Made by a program: the position numbers and the translations under genes
Part shown: positions 1-6,795 of the stretch, piece after piece
Numbering within the stretch: the first letter of the stretch is position 1
How the letters are laid out: each line of letters opens with the position of its first letter
Notes under the pieces: model-generated
What the model was told of the DNA's origin: nothing
The model's database searches: none
The model's input: only the letters and a program-made list of their open reading frames with translations
Source of the DNA: Bacillota bacterium
GTDB lineage: Bacteria; Bacillota; Clostridia; Lachnospirales; Cellulosilyticaceae
NCBI GenBank assembly: GCA_023412455.1
Contig: JAEYNQ010000312.1
Span: 1-26,196 of the forward strand
Direction: 5' to 3'
DNA length: 26,196 nucleotides

Positions 1-37
1 CAAACTCAAATAAACCCCATAACCATTCATTACTCAT
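1..37 (-). CDS. Possible 5' end of a gene downstream of the LytTR regulator (partial)
   Basis: An ATG at 35-37 on the minus strand opens a frame that stays open to the window edge and begins M-S-N-E-W-L-W-G-L-F-E-F. It starts 9 nt after the stop of the LytTR regulator, with a weak AGGCGA-like ribosome site overlapping that stop. LytTR response regulators are usually cotranscribed with a membrane GHKL histidine kinase, so this could be the kinase. Only about 12 residues are visible, so the identity is an inference from position; it could also be a chance frame. Confidence 0.35.
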   Translation of the reverse strand, partial: MSNEWLWGLFEF

Positions 38-46
38 TACTATCGC

Positions 47-757
47 CTACTTTGCATAATTTGTAAAAGCTTCAAATACTTCATTGTACTTATAACGGCT
101 AATGGACAATCTCTGATTATTATCTAAAACAATATAGAGTTTGTTAACCGTCTTTATATATTTTACATTGACCATACTACTTCTATGAATAAGGATAAAT
201 CCCCTATCCTTAAATTGCTCTATAATCTCCTTAAATAGTAAGGAAACGGTAGAATACTGTTTATGGAATGTATATATTTCTACACGTCGCTTAAAATACG
301 AGAAATATAGAATATCCTCAATGGGTAGTCGTATAAGTCCTTCTTGTGACTTAAAAGTAAATAGTTCCTTGTTATGATTAAAATAATCGATAACTTGATC
401 CAAGCATTCTTTAAGCTCTTCACCTACCTTTTTCTTGCGAATAAAGCGAAAAGGAGAAAACTTGAACGTTTCAAAGACTCTTTCTTCTAATCCTGATAAA
501 AAAACAAGGAGTACCTTTTGATCCTGACTTCGTATTTTTTCAGCTAAATCTATGCCATTTATTCCAGGCATATCAATATCTAAGAAAATAAGATCGAGCT
601 GAAAAGTTCCTATCCCCAAATCGTGGAGTAAAGCCTCACCCGTTTGATAACTGTGTAGTTCGACAGCGCTCTCTTTATTAGCGAAGTAGTTACTGATTAG
701 ATACTGTGTTTCATCCAAAAAAGTTCCACAATCATCACACATTCCTATTCGCAGCAT
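47..757 (-). CDS. LytTR-family response regulator (AgrA/LytR type)
   Basis: This 236-aa protein has an N-terminal receiver domain (about residues 3-122) with the acidic pair D8/D9 and the phosphoacceptor motif F-L-D-I-D-M-P-G, in which D60 is the likely phosphorylated aspartate. The C-terminal part (about 133-232) is a LytTR DNA-binding domain, seen from the F-x-S-x-x-G-x-I-R-L-P-x-x-D-I-L-Y-F start and the later I-H-R-S-S-M-V-N block. Family members bind imperfect direct repeats and control quorum sensing, bacteriocins or cell-surface functions; the target here is unknown. A strong AAAGGGGG ribosome site lies 8-9 nt before the ATG. The probable partner kinase would lie just past the left edge. 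Upstream, 758-897 is AT-rich and I see no convincing promoter. Confidence 0.9.
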   Translation of the reverse strand: MLRIGMCDDCGTFLDETQYLISNYFANKESAVELHSYQTGEALLHDLGIGTFQLDLIFLDIDMPGINGIDLAEKIRSQDQKVLLVFLSGLEERVFETFKFSPFRFIRKKKVGEELKECLDQVIDYFNHNKELFTFKSQEGLIRLPIEDILYFSYFKRRVEIYTFHKQYSTVSLLFKEIIEQFKDRGFILIHRSSMVNVKYIKTVNKLYIVLDNNQRLSISRYKYNEVFEAFTNYAK

Positions 758-897
758 CTCTATTACCCCCTTTATAAGTTCTACTTTTCTTATTATATTA
801 CAATATTTAGAATATAATCTACAATTTTCAGTGCATTTTGTTATATATTTTAAATTTCAATAGAAAAATTAATCTTTTTTTTATGTATTAGGGATTG

Positions 898-926
898 TTG
901 ACAAATGTCGTTACCCATGCTATCAT
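898..926 (+). promoter_or_regulatory. Sigma-A promoter of tRNA-Thr
   Basis: A perfect -35 TTGACA (898-903), a 17-bp spacer and -10 TATCAT (921-926) preceded by TGC (extended -10) stand about 28 bp before the tRNA 5' end. Confidence 0.85.
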
Positions 927-953
927 AATAAAGCATTCGGCAATTACTTATTT

Positions 954-1026
954 GCTGGCATAGCACAGTCGGTAGTGCGCAACATTGGTAGTGTTGAGGT
1001 CCCGGGTTCGATTCCCGGTGCTAGCT
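954..1026 (+). tRNA. tRNA-Thr (anticodon GGU)
   Basis: The sequence folds into a full cloverleaf. The acceptor stem is GCTGGCA/TGCTAGC (one G-T pair), the D stem GCAC/GTGC with an 8-nt loop containing GG, the anticodon stem CAACA/TGTTG, and the T stem CCGGG/CCCGG with loop TTCGATT. The 7-nt anticodon loop TTGGTAG gives anticodon GGT, which reads ACC/ACU threonine codons. The discriminator is T, and CCA is not encoded, so it must be added after transcription. The gene stands alone between its own promoter and terminator. Confidence 0.95.
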
Positions 1027-1030
1027 TAAA

Positions 1031-1067
1031 AAGAGCTGTTCTTTTAAATAAAGAACAGCTCTTTTTT
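1031..1067 (+). terminator. Intrinsic terminator after tRNA-Thr, probably bidirectional
   Basis: A perfect 14-bp stem (1031-1044 with 1050-1063) has a 5-nt loop and is followed by a T run ending at 1067. The minus strand also has a T run after the stem, so it can end the deacetylase transcript coming the other way. Confidence 0.9.
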
Positions 1068-1076
1068 GTTATAACT

Positions 1077-1793
1077 TTATCTCTTATAGTTACTTACCGT
1101 CTCACCCTTTGTTACTTTCTTAGGATTGAGATAAGGTGTAATAGCTTCTGATTTATAATGGTTATCTTCCATCCAACCTAAAAAAAGTCGCATAGTTGGC
1201 CCTACTTGCTTCATATCATGAAAAAGAACGACTTTAGGTTCATGTGATGTCCCTTTAATCATCTTAATAGTAGCGTAAAATGTGCGTTCTGCATTGCGAT
1301 AAGCCCAATCTCTTGAATCAATATTCCAGTCCCAGATCTGATAATGCTTACTACAAAGTGCCTCATACTGCTTTTGCGTTAAGTAAGGTGAACTACCATA
1401 AGGTGTACGTATTAAGCAGGTTTTAAAACCTACAATACTCTCTAAAGTCTCATTAGCCTGTTCCATTTCTTTAAGCGGACCATTGTTTCCACAATAAAAA
1501 ATGCTTTTTTCATGACTCACTCCATGTAAGCCGACAGCATGTCCTTCTTCCACTATACGTTTTACAATTTCTTTATTTTGTTTCATCTCAGCATCCAACA
1601 TAAAGAAAGTCACTTTCATCTGATGTTCCTTTAATAAATCCAATAGTTCCCCTGTATAAGGACTAGGACCATCATCAAAAGTAAGATACATTACTTTATA
1701 TTTCTCTTTCTCTCCTTCACTTCCATAAGTTGTCCTTGGTAAAAGGAATATACTTAAAAGGATCATCCAACTCAACACTTTTAATTGTCTCAA
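1077..1793 (-). CDS. Secreted polysaccharide deacetylase (NodB homology domain)
   Basis: This 238-aa protein has an N-terminal signal-like hydrophobic stretch (about residues 5-24), so it is probably exported or membrane anchored. The carbohydrate esterase 4 motifs are all present in order: T-F-D-D-G-P with D40/D41, H-G-V-S-H with metal ligands H90 and H94, R-T-P-Y-G near 129-133, W-D-W-N-I-D near 154-159, and V-V-L-F-H-D with H192. The family removes N- or O-acetyl groups from peptidoglycan, chitin oligomers or similar polymers; the substrate is not readable here. The start is a TTG, chosen because AGGGG lies 8 nt upstream and nearby ATGs are out of frame. A TATAAT hexamer in the 5' gap (near 1828-1833) may be the -10. 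Repeat copy 1 lies further upstream. Confidence 0.9.
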   Translation of the reverse strand: MRQLKVLSWMILLSIFLLPRTTYGSEGEKEKYKVMYLTFDDGPSPYTGELLDLLKEHQMKVTFFMLDAEMKQNKEIVKRIVEEGHAVGLHGVSHEKSIFYCGNNGPLKEMEQANETLESIVGFKTCLIRTPYGSSPYLTQKQYEALCSKHYQIWDWNIDSRDWAYRNAERTFYATIKMIKGTSHEPKVVLFHDMKQVGPTMRLFLGWMEDNHYKSEAITPYLNPKKVTKGETVSNYKR

Positions 1794-1862
1794 TCCATCA
1801 TCCCCTATAATTCTTTATACTTTCTTATTATAAACTTTTTTTCACTTCTCATTCTTTAAATG

Positions 1863-1934
1863 AACAAAAATATCCATAGGACACGTATTGGTTCGCGAAG
1901 TAGTGAAAGTGTAGAATACGAAGTTTCCTACAAG
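1863..1934. repeat. 72-bp dispersed repeat, copy 1
   Basis: It matches 3821-3892 at 68 of 72 positions (differences at 1870, 1872, 1906 and 1923). On the minus strand it follows the terminator of the metallo-beta-lactamase gene and precedes the deacetylase. It can form CGTATT/AATACG and GTGTCC/GGATAT stems and holds an 8-bp palindrome TTCGCGAA. The minus strand is also open in one frame. See the repeat finding. Confidence 0.9.
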
Positions 1935-1935
1935 A

Positions 1936-1963
1936 TAAAAAAAGAATGTCTTCTGACATTCTT
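1936..1963 (-). terminator. Terminator of the traX-like/MBL operon
   Basis: The stem AAGAATGTC/GACATTCTT (1942-1950 with 1955-1963, loop TTCT) abuts the stop codon of the MBL gene. On the minus strand it is followed by a run of seven T (1937-1943, partly in the stem). Confidence 0.85.
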
Positions 1964-3061
1964 CTAAAAACAAATTTGGCAAGCCTCTCTCTTACCTACC
2001 TCCTCTATCGTTCCTTTTATAGGAGACTTCATATTCGAGCACGTTGCCATTTTATGATATTTACTCCCTTTCTTCGTAAAGAAAACACGATCCGATTTAC
2101 TTTGTGGCATAACTTCTTCTTTTTGGGATACGCCTTCTGAGCCTGACAGATAACTATTGACTTCTTGCAATGGACGAATTCCCTTTCCTGTTGACTCGAA
2201 GAGCAAAGTGCCACCTTCATCTGTACGATAAACCGGAATTTGAAGCTGTTCTAAGGTTTCCATTGTCTCCCTATGAGGATGTCCATATTTATTTCCTCGT
2301 CCCACTGTCAGCACTGCTGCCTCAGGCGCAACTTGCTGTAAAAAATCTCTGTGACTGGAAGAAGAAGAACCATGATGTCCTAACTTAATCAAGTCAACTT
2401 TACCACACTGAATCGTCTTTTCAATCTCTTGTCCGGCATCTCCCATCAGTAAGACTTTATCTTCACCATGGGTATAAAGTAAAACTATAGAGCGTTCATT
2501 AGGATCTTTTTCATTGGCGGCACTTAGCACTTCAAAGCTTCCCTTCCCAAAGAGAAAGGTACTGTGTACAAGAGGAACACTGGGCGAAAGCCCCTTATCC
2601 ATTAGTGCCTGTATAAAGTCGTGATAAGTTTTTGTCTCTGCATCTCCATTGCTTACAAGAACATGATCTACCTCTATGGATTGAATAACAGCATCTAAGC
2701 CACCAATATGGTCCGCATCTGGATGGGTAGCCACTACATAAATAAGCTTTTCAATGCCTTGACTTTGAATATAGTTAGGCAGTGTCTTCTCATCATCATT
2801 ATCTGCGCCATCAATCAATACACCTTGGGGCCCTTCTTGAATAAGAATGGCATCTGAATTTCCTGTATCTATAAAGTGTATTTTAACAAGTTCCTTATTC
2901 CCTTCCTCTTGTTTTACTTCCTGACTAAATATTTGCTCCTTCTTAGCCACTACAGACTCTTTGTCTTCCTTTGTTCCACAGCCTACTAATAAAGTGAGTA
3001 GACCAACCCATCCCCAGATAAGCGATTTCTTATAAAAGTTTTGTCTTTTTTGTGTCAGCAT
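1964..3061 (-). CDS. ComEC-type metallo-beta-lactamase-fold lipoprotein with C-terminal Cys motif
   Basis: This 365-aa protein starts with a lipoprotein signal: a basic N-terminus, a hydrophobic core and lipobox L-L-V-G-C with C28, so it is probably anchored outside the membrane. Residues about 58-290 are a metallo-beta-lactamase fold of the ComEC/Rec2 C-terminal type: T-H-P-D-A-D-H-I-G-G (H113, D115, D117, H118), L-L-M-G-D-A-G, L-G-H-H-G-S and G-H-P-H. The last 40 residues carry a separate K-Y-H-x4-C ... C-x-x-C motif (H336, C341, C361, C364) likely to bind a metal. Relatives are annotated as competence-like hydrolases, and a nuclease or phosphodiesterase role is plausible but unproven. It lies 22 nt after the TraX-like gene with AAAGGAG before its ATG, so the two are probably cotranscribed. 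Confidence 0.88.
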   Translation of the reverse strand: MLTQKRQNFYKKSLIWGWVGLLTLLVGCGTKEDKESVVAKKEQIFSQEVKQEEGNKELVKIHFIDTGNSDAILIQEGPQGVLIDGADNDDEKTLPNYIQSQGIEKLIYVVATHPDADHIGGLDAVIQSIEVDHVLVSNGDAETKTYHDFIQALMDKGLSPSVPLVHSTFLFGKGSFEVLSAANEKDPNERSIVLLYTHGEDKVLLMGDAGQEIEKTIQCGKVDLIKLGHHGSSSSSHRDFLQQVAPEAAVLTVGRGNKYGHPHRETMETLEQLQIPVYRTDEGGTLLFESTGKGIRPLQEVNSYLSGSEGVSQKEEVMPQSKSDRVFFTKKGSKYHKMATCSNMKSPIKGTIEEVGKREACQICF

Positions 3062-3083
3062 GTTGTCAAACTCCTTTGTCTTT

Positions 3084-3800
3084 TTAATTCTTCATTCCCA
3101 TCCACTTAACAAGTCCAAATAAGAGCATATGGAGTGGATAAATCACATAAAAAAAGTACTTTAATCGTGGTAAATAACTATCCTTTACAAAAAGCACAAG
3201 CAAAAACCCTAGTAGCCCTCCTCCAACTTGCATAACCACCCAAGAAGAGCCCATACCAACTCCCATCAACAAGGTAACGCCTAAAATAAGATAACTGGTC
3301 AGATAAGGGTTTTTTTGACAAATATAACCTTCATAAAAGGCGAGAACAAGTAAAATACCATAAGCACCATAGTCACATTGTAATACTGTTGTTAAAACAA
3401 GTAAGGCGATACAACTTATACCCAGCCCACCTATTTGAATAAGCTTATGAAGGTTGTCCTCCTTTTTTCTGAAAAGGCATTCCTTTAAATCCCTATAAAA
3501 ACTTAATACCCAAAGTGCAGCCAAAAAGGTAAAACCAATATTTAATCTAAAAAGGCTCTCAGGTATTCTATATACTGCATAGCTCATCACTCCATAAGGT
3601 ATTTGTGATAAGAGTGCAAAAATTGCTAGACGTTTTTTATAGTCTCCTAATGCTTTGGTCTTAGAAAAACCCTTAGCTAGACTATAAGCAAAGAGTGGCA
3701 TAGCCAATCTGCCAATCATCCGAAAGCCTATTACTTCTTGGAAAAACACCATTCCTATATGGTCTATTAGCATAAAAAAAGTGGCTACTAATTTTAACAT
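3084..3800 (-). CDS. TraX-family integral membrane protein
   Basis: The 238-aa protein is very hydrophobic, with about seven or eight membrane segments. It shows the TraX family opening K-L-V-A-T-F-F-M-L-I-D-H-I-G and R-M-I-G-R-L-A-M-P-L-F-A-Y. TraX was named for pilin N-acetylation in the F plasmid, but chromosomal clostridial members are common and of unknown role; nothing here suggests conjugation. I chose the ATG at 3798-3800 because AAGGAG lies 6-7 nt before it and the family motif starts at once. The frame is open for 52 more codons upstream, but that stretch is the repeat and the terminator hairpin. The gene probably forms an operon with the MBL gene. Confidence 0.85.
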   Translation of the reverse strand: MLKLVATFFMLIDHIGMVFFQEVIGFRMIGRLAMPLFAYSLAKGFSKTKALGDYKKRLAIFALLSQIPYGVMSYAVYRIPESLFRLNIGFTFLAALWVLSFYRDLKECLFRKKEDNLHKLIQIGGLGISCIALLVLTTVLQCDYGAYGILLVLAFYEGYICQKNPYLTSYLILGVTLLMGVGMGSSWVVMQVGGGLLGFLLVLFVKDSYLPRLKYFFYVIYPLHMLLFGLVKWMGMKN

Positions 3801-3820
3801 TTTTTTCTCCTTATTTTCAT

Positions 3821-3892
3821 AACAAAAGTGTCCATAGGACACGTATTGGTTCGCGAAGTAGTGGAAGTGTAGAATACGAACTTTCCTACAAG
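3821..3892. repeat. 72-bp dispersed repeat, copy 2
   Basis: This is the second copy of the element at 1863-1934. On the minus strand it follows the terminator of the 104-aa gene and ends about 20 nt before the TraX-like ATG, so it would be in that mRNA leader. Here the stem GTGTCC/GGACAC is perfect. The shared sequence continues into GATAAAAAAAG after a 5-bp CAAGA duplication that copy 1 lacks. Confidence 0.9.
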
Positions 3893-3899
3893 ACAAGAT

Positions 3900-3927
3900 A
3901 AAAAAAGCTATACTGATTAAGTATAGC
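3900..3927 (-). terminator. Terminator of the 104-aa gene
   Basis: The stem GCTATACT/AGTATAGC (3907-3927 outer limits) is followed on the minus strand by TTTTTTTATC. The 5' arm holds TGTGCTATACT, an extended -10 look-alike with AAGACA 17 bp upstream, so a promoter for the TraX-like operon may overlap the hairpin. Confidence 0.75.
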
Positions 3928-3963
3928 ACATTTTTCCAATCCTGTCTTACAGACAAACGCCAC

Positions 3964-4278
3964 TTAAAGACGTTTTTTTATATAATTAACGGTCTTTTTT
4001 AATTGCTTGTTTCCTTCGAAACAATCTAAAGCCCCTTTAGCACTCACTATCTCTAAAAGCTCATTTCTTACCCTTTCATCAATGTCATCTAAGTCTGCTT
4101 GTATATCCCCTAGTACAATGTAGAGAATCATACGTTCCTCTTGATCCAACATATCCTCATATTGTGCTAGGATTTGAGTTGTAGCATCCTCTATTGTACA
4201 TCCTGCCTCCATGTAACTATCCCATTCTTCTTCTATATATTCCAGGAACTCAAACTCTATACTTCCTAAATCAACCAC
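3964..4278 (-). CDS. Acidic 104-aa protein of unknown function
   Basis: I do not recognise this family. The protein is small, probably cytosolic and strongly acidic in the first two thirds (for example F-L-E-Y-I-E-E-E-W-D and I-Q-A-D-L-D-D-I-D-E-R-V), with a basic tail ending K-K-T-V-N-Y-I-K-K-R-L. It looks all-helical and has no signal or membrane segment. The start is a GTG with AAGGAGG about 8 nt upstream. It is a single-gene unit: its own terminator follows at 3900-3927, and perR is divergent on the other side. Its acidic, helical character recalls some immunity or anti-activator proteins, but no function can be assigned. Confidence 0.7.
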   Translation of the reverse strand: MVDLGSIEFEFLEYIEEEWDSYMEAGCTIEDATTQILAQYEDMLDQEERMILYIVLGDIQADLDDIDERVRNELLEIVSAKGALDCFEGNKQLKKTVNYIKKRL

Positions 4279-4364
4279 CTAAACTCCTCCTTGTTTGCTC
4301 TTTTACCCTATATTTATTAAGGAGCCCTTGTAAATATAACAACAAATAAAAATTTCATTAAGGA

Positions 4365-4393
4365 TTGCTTTTTCTTAGTTATTATATTATAAT
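4365..4393 (+). promoter_or_regulatory. Sigma-A promoter of perR
   Basis: -35 TTGCTT (4365-4370), a 17-bp spacer and a perfect -10 TATAAT (4388-4393) lie 40 bp before the perR start codon. Confidence 0.8.
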
Positions 4394-4400
4394 CTAAATT

Positions 4401-4415
4401 ATATAAGAATTATTA
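4401..4415 (+). promoter_or_regulatory. Candidate PerR box over the perR transcription start
   Basis: ATATAAGAATTATTA matches the Bacillus PerR box TTATAATNATTATAA at 11 of 14 defined positions and covers the expected +1. This suggests autorepression. AT richness makes chance matches easy, so confidence is moderate. Confidence 0.45.
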
Positions 4416-4432
4416 TCAACTGGAGGTGACCC

Positions 4433-4849
4433 ATGTTAGAATTGACTCACATTCTCAAAGACCATAAGCTTAAAGTCACACCACAACGTCTCTGTATCTT
4501 TAAAATTTTACGTGAAACCACTACACATCCTACAGCTGAAATGATTTACACCTCACTACAAGATGAGTTTCCTACAATGAGTTTAGCAACAGTCTATAAA
4601 ACTTTAGATACGCTTGTTAAACACGGTCTGGTACAACAAATAAATGTTGGAGAAGATAGTTTTAGATACGATGCTAATGTTTATTCACATCCTCATGTGA
4701 AATGTACAAAATGTGGTGATGTTAGAGATATTCATAGCTTACAGAGTATATCTGCTCTAAGAGAGGAAGTCATTGCACTTACTCAGTTTGATTTATCTCA
4801 TGAACAACTGTACTTTTTTGGAATTTGTCCTGTTTGTAAAGGTAACTAG
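4433..4849 (+). CDS. perR: Peroxide-sensing Fur-family repressor PerR
   Basis: The 138-aa protein has the Fur layout: a winged helix with K-V-T-P-Q-R and L-A-T-V-Y-K-T-L-D-T-L (residues 15-70), then a metal-binding dimer domain. All five regulatory metal ligands of B. subtilis PerR (H37, D85, H91, H93, D104) are found at a constant offset as H32, D80, H86, H88 and D99. The structural zinc site has C91-x-x-C94 and C132-x-x-C135. PerR binds Fe or Mn, is inactivated when H2O2 oxidises iron-ligating histidines, and derepresses catalase, rubrerythrin and similar genes. TGGAGGTG lies 6-7 nt before the ATG. The gene is alone between its promoter and a terminator. Fur or Zur is less likely because of the D80/D99 pair. 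Confidence 0.9.
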   Translation: MLELTHILKDHKLKVTPQRLCIFKILRETTTHPTAEMIYTSLQDEFPTMSLATVYKTLDTLVKHGLVQQINVGEDSFRYDANVYSHPHVKCTKCGDVRDIHSLQSISALREEVIALTQFDLSHEQLYFFGICPVCKGN

Positions 4850-4878
4850 TTTTTACTACATTTTATATTTAAAATTAC

Positions 4879-4932
4879 AAAGAAGGAGTTGCCACAAGCT
4901 ACTTAAAATCAGCTTATGGTAACTCCTTCTTT
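4879..4932. terminator. Bidirectional terminator between perR and the aminotransferase
   Basis: A long inverted repeat pairs 4879-4890 with 4921-4932 (12 bp, AAAGAAGGAGTT/AACTCCTTCTTT) and continues inside with CCA/TGG and AAGCT/AGCTT. It directly touches the stop codon of the minus-strand aminotransferase and serves both convergent genes. T runs outside the stem are short. Confidence 0.75.
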
Positions 4933-6099
4933 CTATTGATAACGCGCTACAAACCTTTCAATACGTTCTAGCGCCTCTTTTAACTCTGCGATAGAGTAGG
5001 CATAAGAACATCTCACAAATCCTTCTCCTGAATCTCCAAAGGCTGTCCCTGGAACAACCGCTACCTTTTGGTCTAAAAGAAGTTTTTCACAAAAAGCCTC
5101 ACTTGTCAAGCCTGTCATTTGTATAGAAGGGAAGACATAGAAAGCCCCTTCTGGTTCAAAACAAGATAAGCCCATCTTCCTAAAATTCTCCACCATAAAA
5201 CGCCTTCTTTGGTTATAGGCCTCACGCATGGTAGCAATATCTTCATCTCCATTGCGCATGGCTTCAATGGCTGCATATTGACTCGTTGTAGGTGCACACA
5301 TAATCGTAAACTGATGCATTTTTGTCATCATTTTAATAATAGGTGTTGGCCCCAATGCATACCCTAATCGCCACCCTGTCATGGCATAAGCCTTTGAAAA
5401 GCCACTCAATATAATGGTACGTTCATACATATTCCCTATGTTAGCAATTGAAACATGTTCTTTTCCATATGTAAGTTCTGCATATATCTCATCTGAAATA
5501 ACAATAATGTCTTTATCCTTCAATACATCCGCAATCTTTTGTAAGTCTTCTCTTTCCATAATGGCTCCTGTAGGATTATTAGGATAAGGAAGCACCAATA
5601 TTTTTGTACGAGGCGTAATGGCTTTTTCTAATTCCTCGGGTAAAAGTTTAAACTGATTTTCTTCACGGGTAGGAATAGCAACAGGCACCCCACCAGCAAA
5701 AATAACACAGGGCTTATAAGAAACAAAACAAGGTTCTGGGATAAGTACCTCATCTCCCTTTTCTAACAGGGTACGCAGGGCAATATCAATTCCTTCACTC
5801 CCACCTACAGTGATTAAAGTTTGGTTAGTTGGCGAATAATCTAAAGCAAATCTTCTCTCCATATAGCAACATATTTCTTGACGTAGTTCTAAAAGTCCTG
5901 AATTAGCTGTATATACCGTTTTCCCCTTCTCAAGAGAATAGATCCCTTCCTCACGGATGTGCCAAGGTGTATCAAAGTCAGGTTCTCCTACACCTAATGA
6001 AATGGCATCTCCCATCTCATTGGCAATATCAAAGAACTTACGAATCCCTGAAGGGGGAACTTCTCTAACATGTTTAGCAATCATATCTTCTATTTTCAT
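4933..6099 (-). CDS. Class I/II PLP aminotransferase (AlaT-like)
   Basis: The 388-aa enzyme has the fold-type I aminotransferase signature. The motifs are Y-P-N-N-P-T-G (N175), D203 and Y206 in I-S-D-E-I-Y, the PLP lysine K236 in S-G-F-S-K-A-Y-A-M-T-G-W-R-L-G-Y, and the carboxylate-binding R363 in F-V-R-C-S-Y-A. Size and partner match B. subtilis AlaT (YugH, 386 aa), which makes alanine from pyruvate and is encoded with the Lrp-type AlaR. Aspartate or aromatic aminotransferase activity is the main alternative, since this subgroup is hard to split by motif. Its ATG overlaps the stop of the upstream regulator by four bases (ATGA), so the two are translationally coupled. Confidence 0.88.
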   Translation of the reverse strand: MKIEDMIAKHVREVPPSGIRKFFDIANEMGDAISLGVGEPDFDTPWHIREEGIYSLEKGKTVYTANSGLLELRQEICCYMERRFALDYSPTNQTLITVGGSEGIDIALRTLLEKGDEVLIPEPCFVSYKPCVIFAGGVPVAIPTREENQFKLLPEELEKAITPRTKILVLPYPNNPTGAIMEREDLQKIADVLKDKDIIVISDEIYAELTYGKEHVSIANIGNMYERTIILSGFSKAYAMTGWRLGYALGPTPIIKMMTKMHQFTIMCAPTTSQYAAIEAMRNGDEDIATMREAYNQRRRFMVENFRKMGLSCFEPEGAFYVFPSIQMTGLTSEAFCEKLLLDQKVAVVPGTAFGDSGEGFVRCSYAYSIAELKEALERIERFVARYQ

Positions 6100-6581
6100 G
6101 GTGATACAATCATCCTTTCATCCTTTTTGGTCTCTTCAAATATGACTCCATGATCCTTATACTTTTTAAGTACAAAATGGGTTCCTGTACTAAGAACGGA
6201 TTCAAGTGGAGCTAGCTTTTGTCCAACAAACAGTGCCACTTCTTTTAGACTCTTTCCTTCAATAATAACTGTAAAATCAAAGCCACCAGACATCAAATAA
6301 ACAGCTTTTACTTCTTTAAATTTATAAATGCGCTCTGCTACTTTATCAAATCCTTCGCCTCTTTGAGGTGTTACTTTCACTTCAATAAGAGCTGTTACCA
6401 TATCTTTTCGATCAGTTTTATCCCAATTAATCAGTGTATTATACCCACAAATAATCTGATCTTTTTCCATTTCCGCGACCGCTTTTTCTACTGCTTCTAT
6501 TTCAAGTCCTAACATAGTGGCTATGTCACTGGCTTTATATCTACTATTTTGTTGAAGTAATTCTAAAATTTCATTTTTCAT
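6096..6581 (-). CDS. Lrp/AsnC-family transcriptional regulator (AlaR-like)
   Basis: The 161-aa protein has an N-terminal helix-turn-helix (about residues 1-50, with Y-K-A-S-D-I-A-T-M-L-G-L) and a RAM ligand-binding domain (about 60-145, with T-A-L-I-E-V-K-V and V-Y-L-M-S-G-G-F-D-F-T-V). Such regulators form dimers to octamers, bind an amino acid in the RAM domain, and often control the adjacent gene. A GTG three codons upstream is in frame, but AAGGAG overlaps it and is correctly spaced (8 nt) for the ATG used here. The pairing with an aminotransferase mirrors Bacillus alaR-alaT, where the regulator is needed for expression of the enzyme. Confidence 0.88.
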   Translation of the reverse strand: MKNEILELLQQNSRYKASDIATMLGLEIEAVEKAVAEMEKDQIICGYNTLINWDKTDRKDMVTALIEVKVTPQRGEGFDKVAERIYKFKEVKAVYLMSGGFDFTVIIEGKSLKEVALFVGQKLAPLESVLSTGTHFVLKKYKDHGVIFEETKKDERMIVSP

Positions 6582-6632
6582 AACTACCACTCCTTTTTAT
6601 GATATAACCTTTATTGTAATAAACATTACTTT

Positions 6633-6661
6633 TTTATGCAAGTAAAATTTAACTTTGTCAA
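6633..6661 (-). promoter_or_regulatory. Promoter of the Lrp-aminotransferase operon
   Basis: Read on the minus strand, -35 TTGACA (6656-6661), a 17-bp spacer and -10 CATAAA (6633-6638) precede the regulator start by about 50 bp. An inverted repeat GTAAT-AAAC-ATTAC (6616-6629) lies just downstream, and TTACTT recurs at 6626, 6675 and 6688; these are candidate regulator sites. Confidence 0.65.
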
Positions 6662-6695
6662 AATATTTTATATGTTACTTATTTGTATTACTTAT

Positions 6696-6778
6696 TAAAA
6701 AAGACTATTTGATTGTTTTCTTATAGGGTGACTTACTGTTTTAACCGGACACCTCTATAATATTTCTTCAAATAGTCT
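6696..6778 (-). terminator. Long structured terminator after spoVAE
   Basis: An 11-bp perfect outer stem (6702-6712 with 6768-6778, AGACTATTTGA/TCAAATAGTCT) is followed on the minus strand by six T. Inside the 55-nt loop a second stem pairs TTATAG with CTATAA and GGTG with CACC (6721-6730 with 6750-6760). This is unusually large for a simple terminator. Confidence 0.8.
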
Positions 6779-6795
6779 CTTTATTTTATGCCTTT

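Noticed and set aside
2029..2220. A 63-codon minus-strand frame inside the MBL gene
   Set aside because: It lies fully within a clear coding gene in another frame and has no ribosome site or family resemblance.
3801..3956. A longer start for the TraX-like protein, adding 52 residues
   Set aside because: The extra codons are made of the 72-bp repeat and a terminator hairpin, and the ATG at 3798-3800 has the good ribosome site and the family's N-terminal motif.
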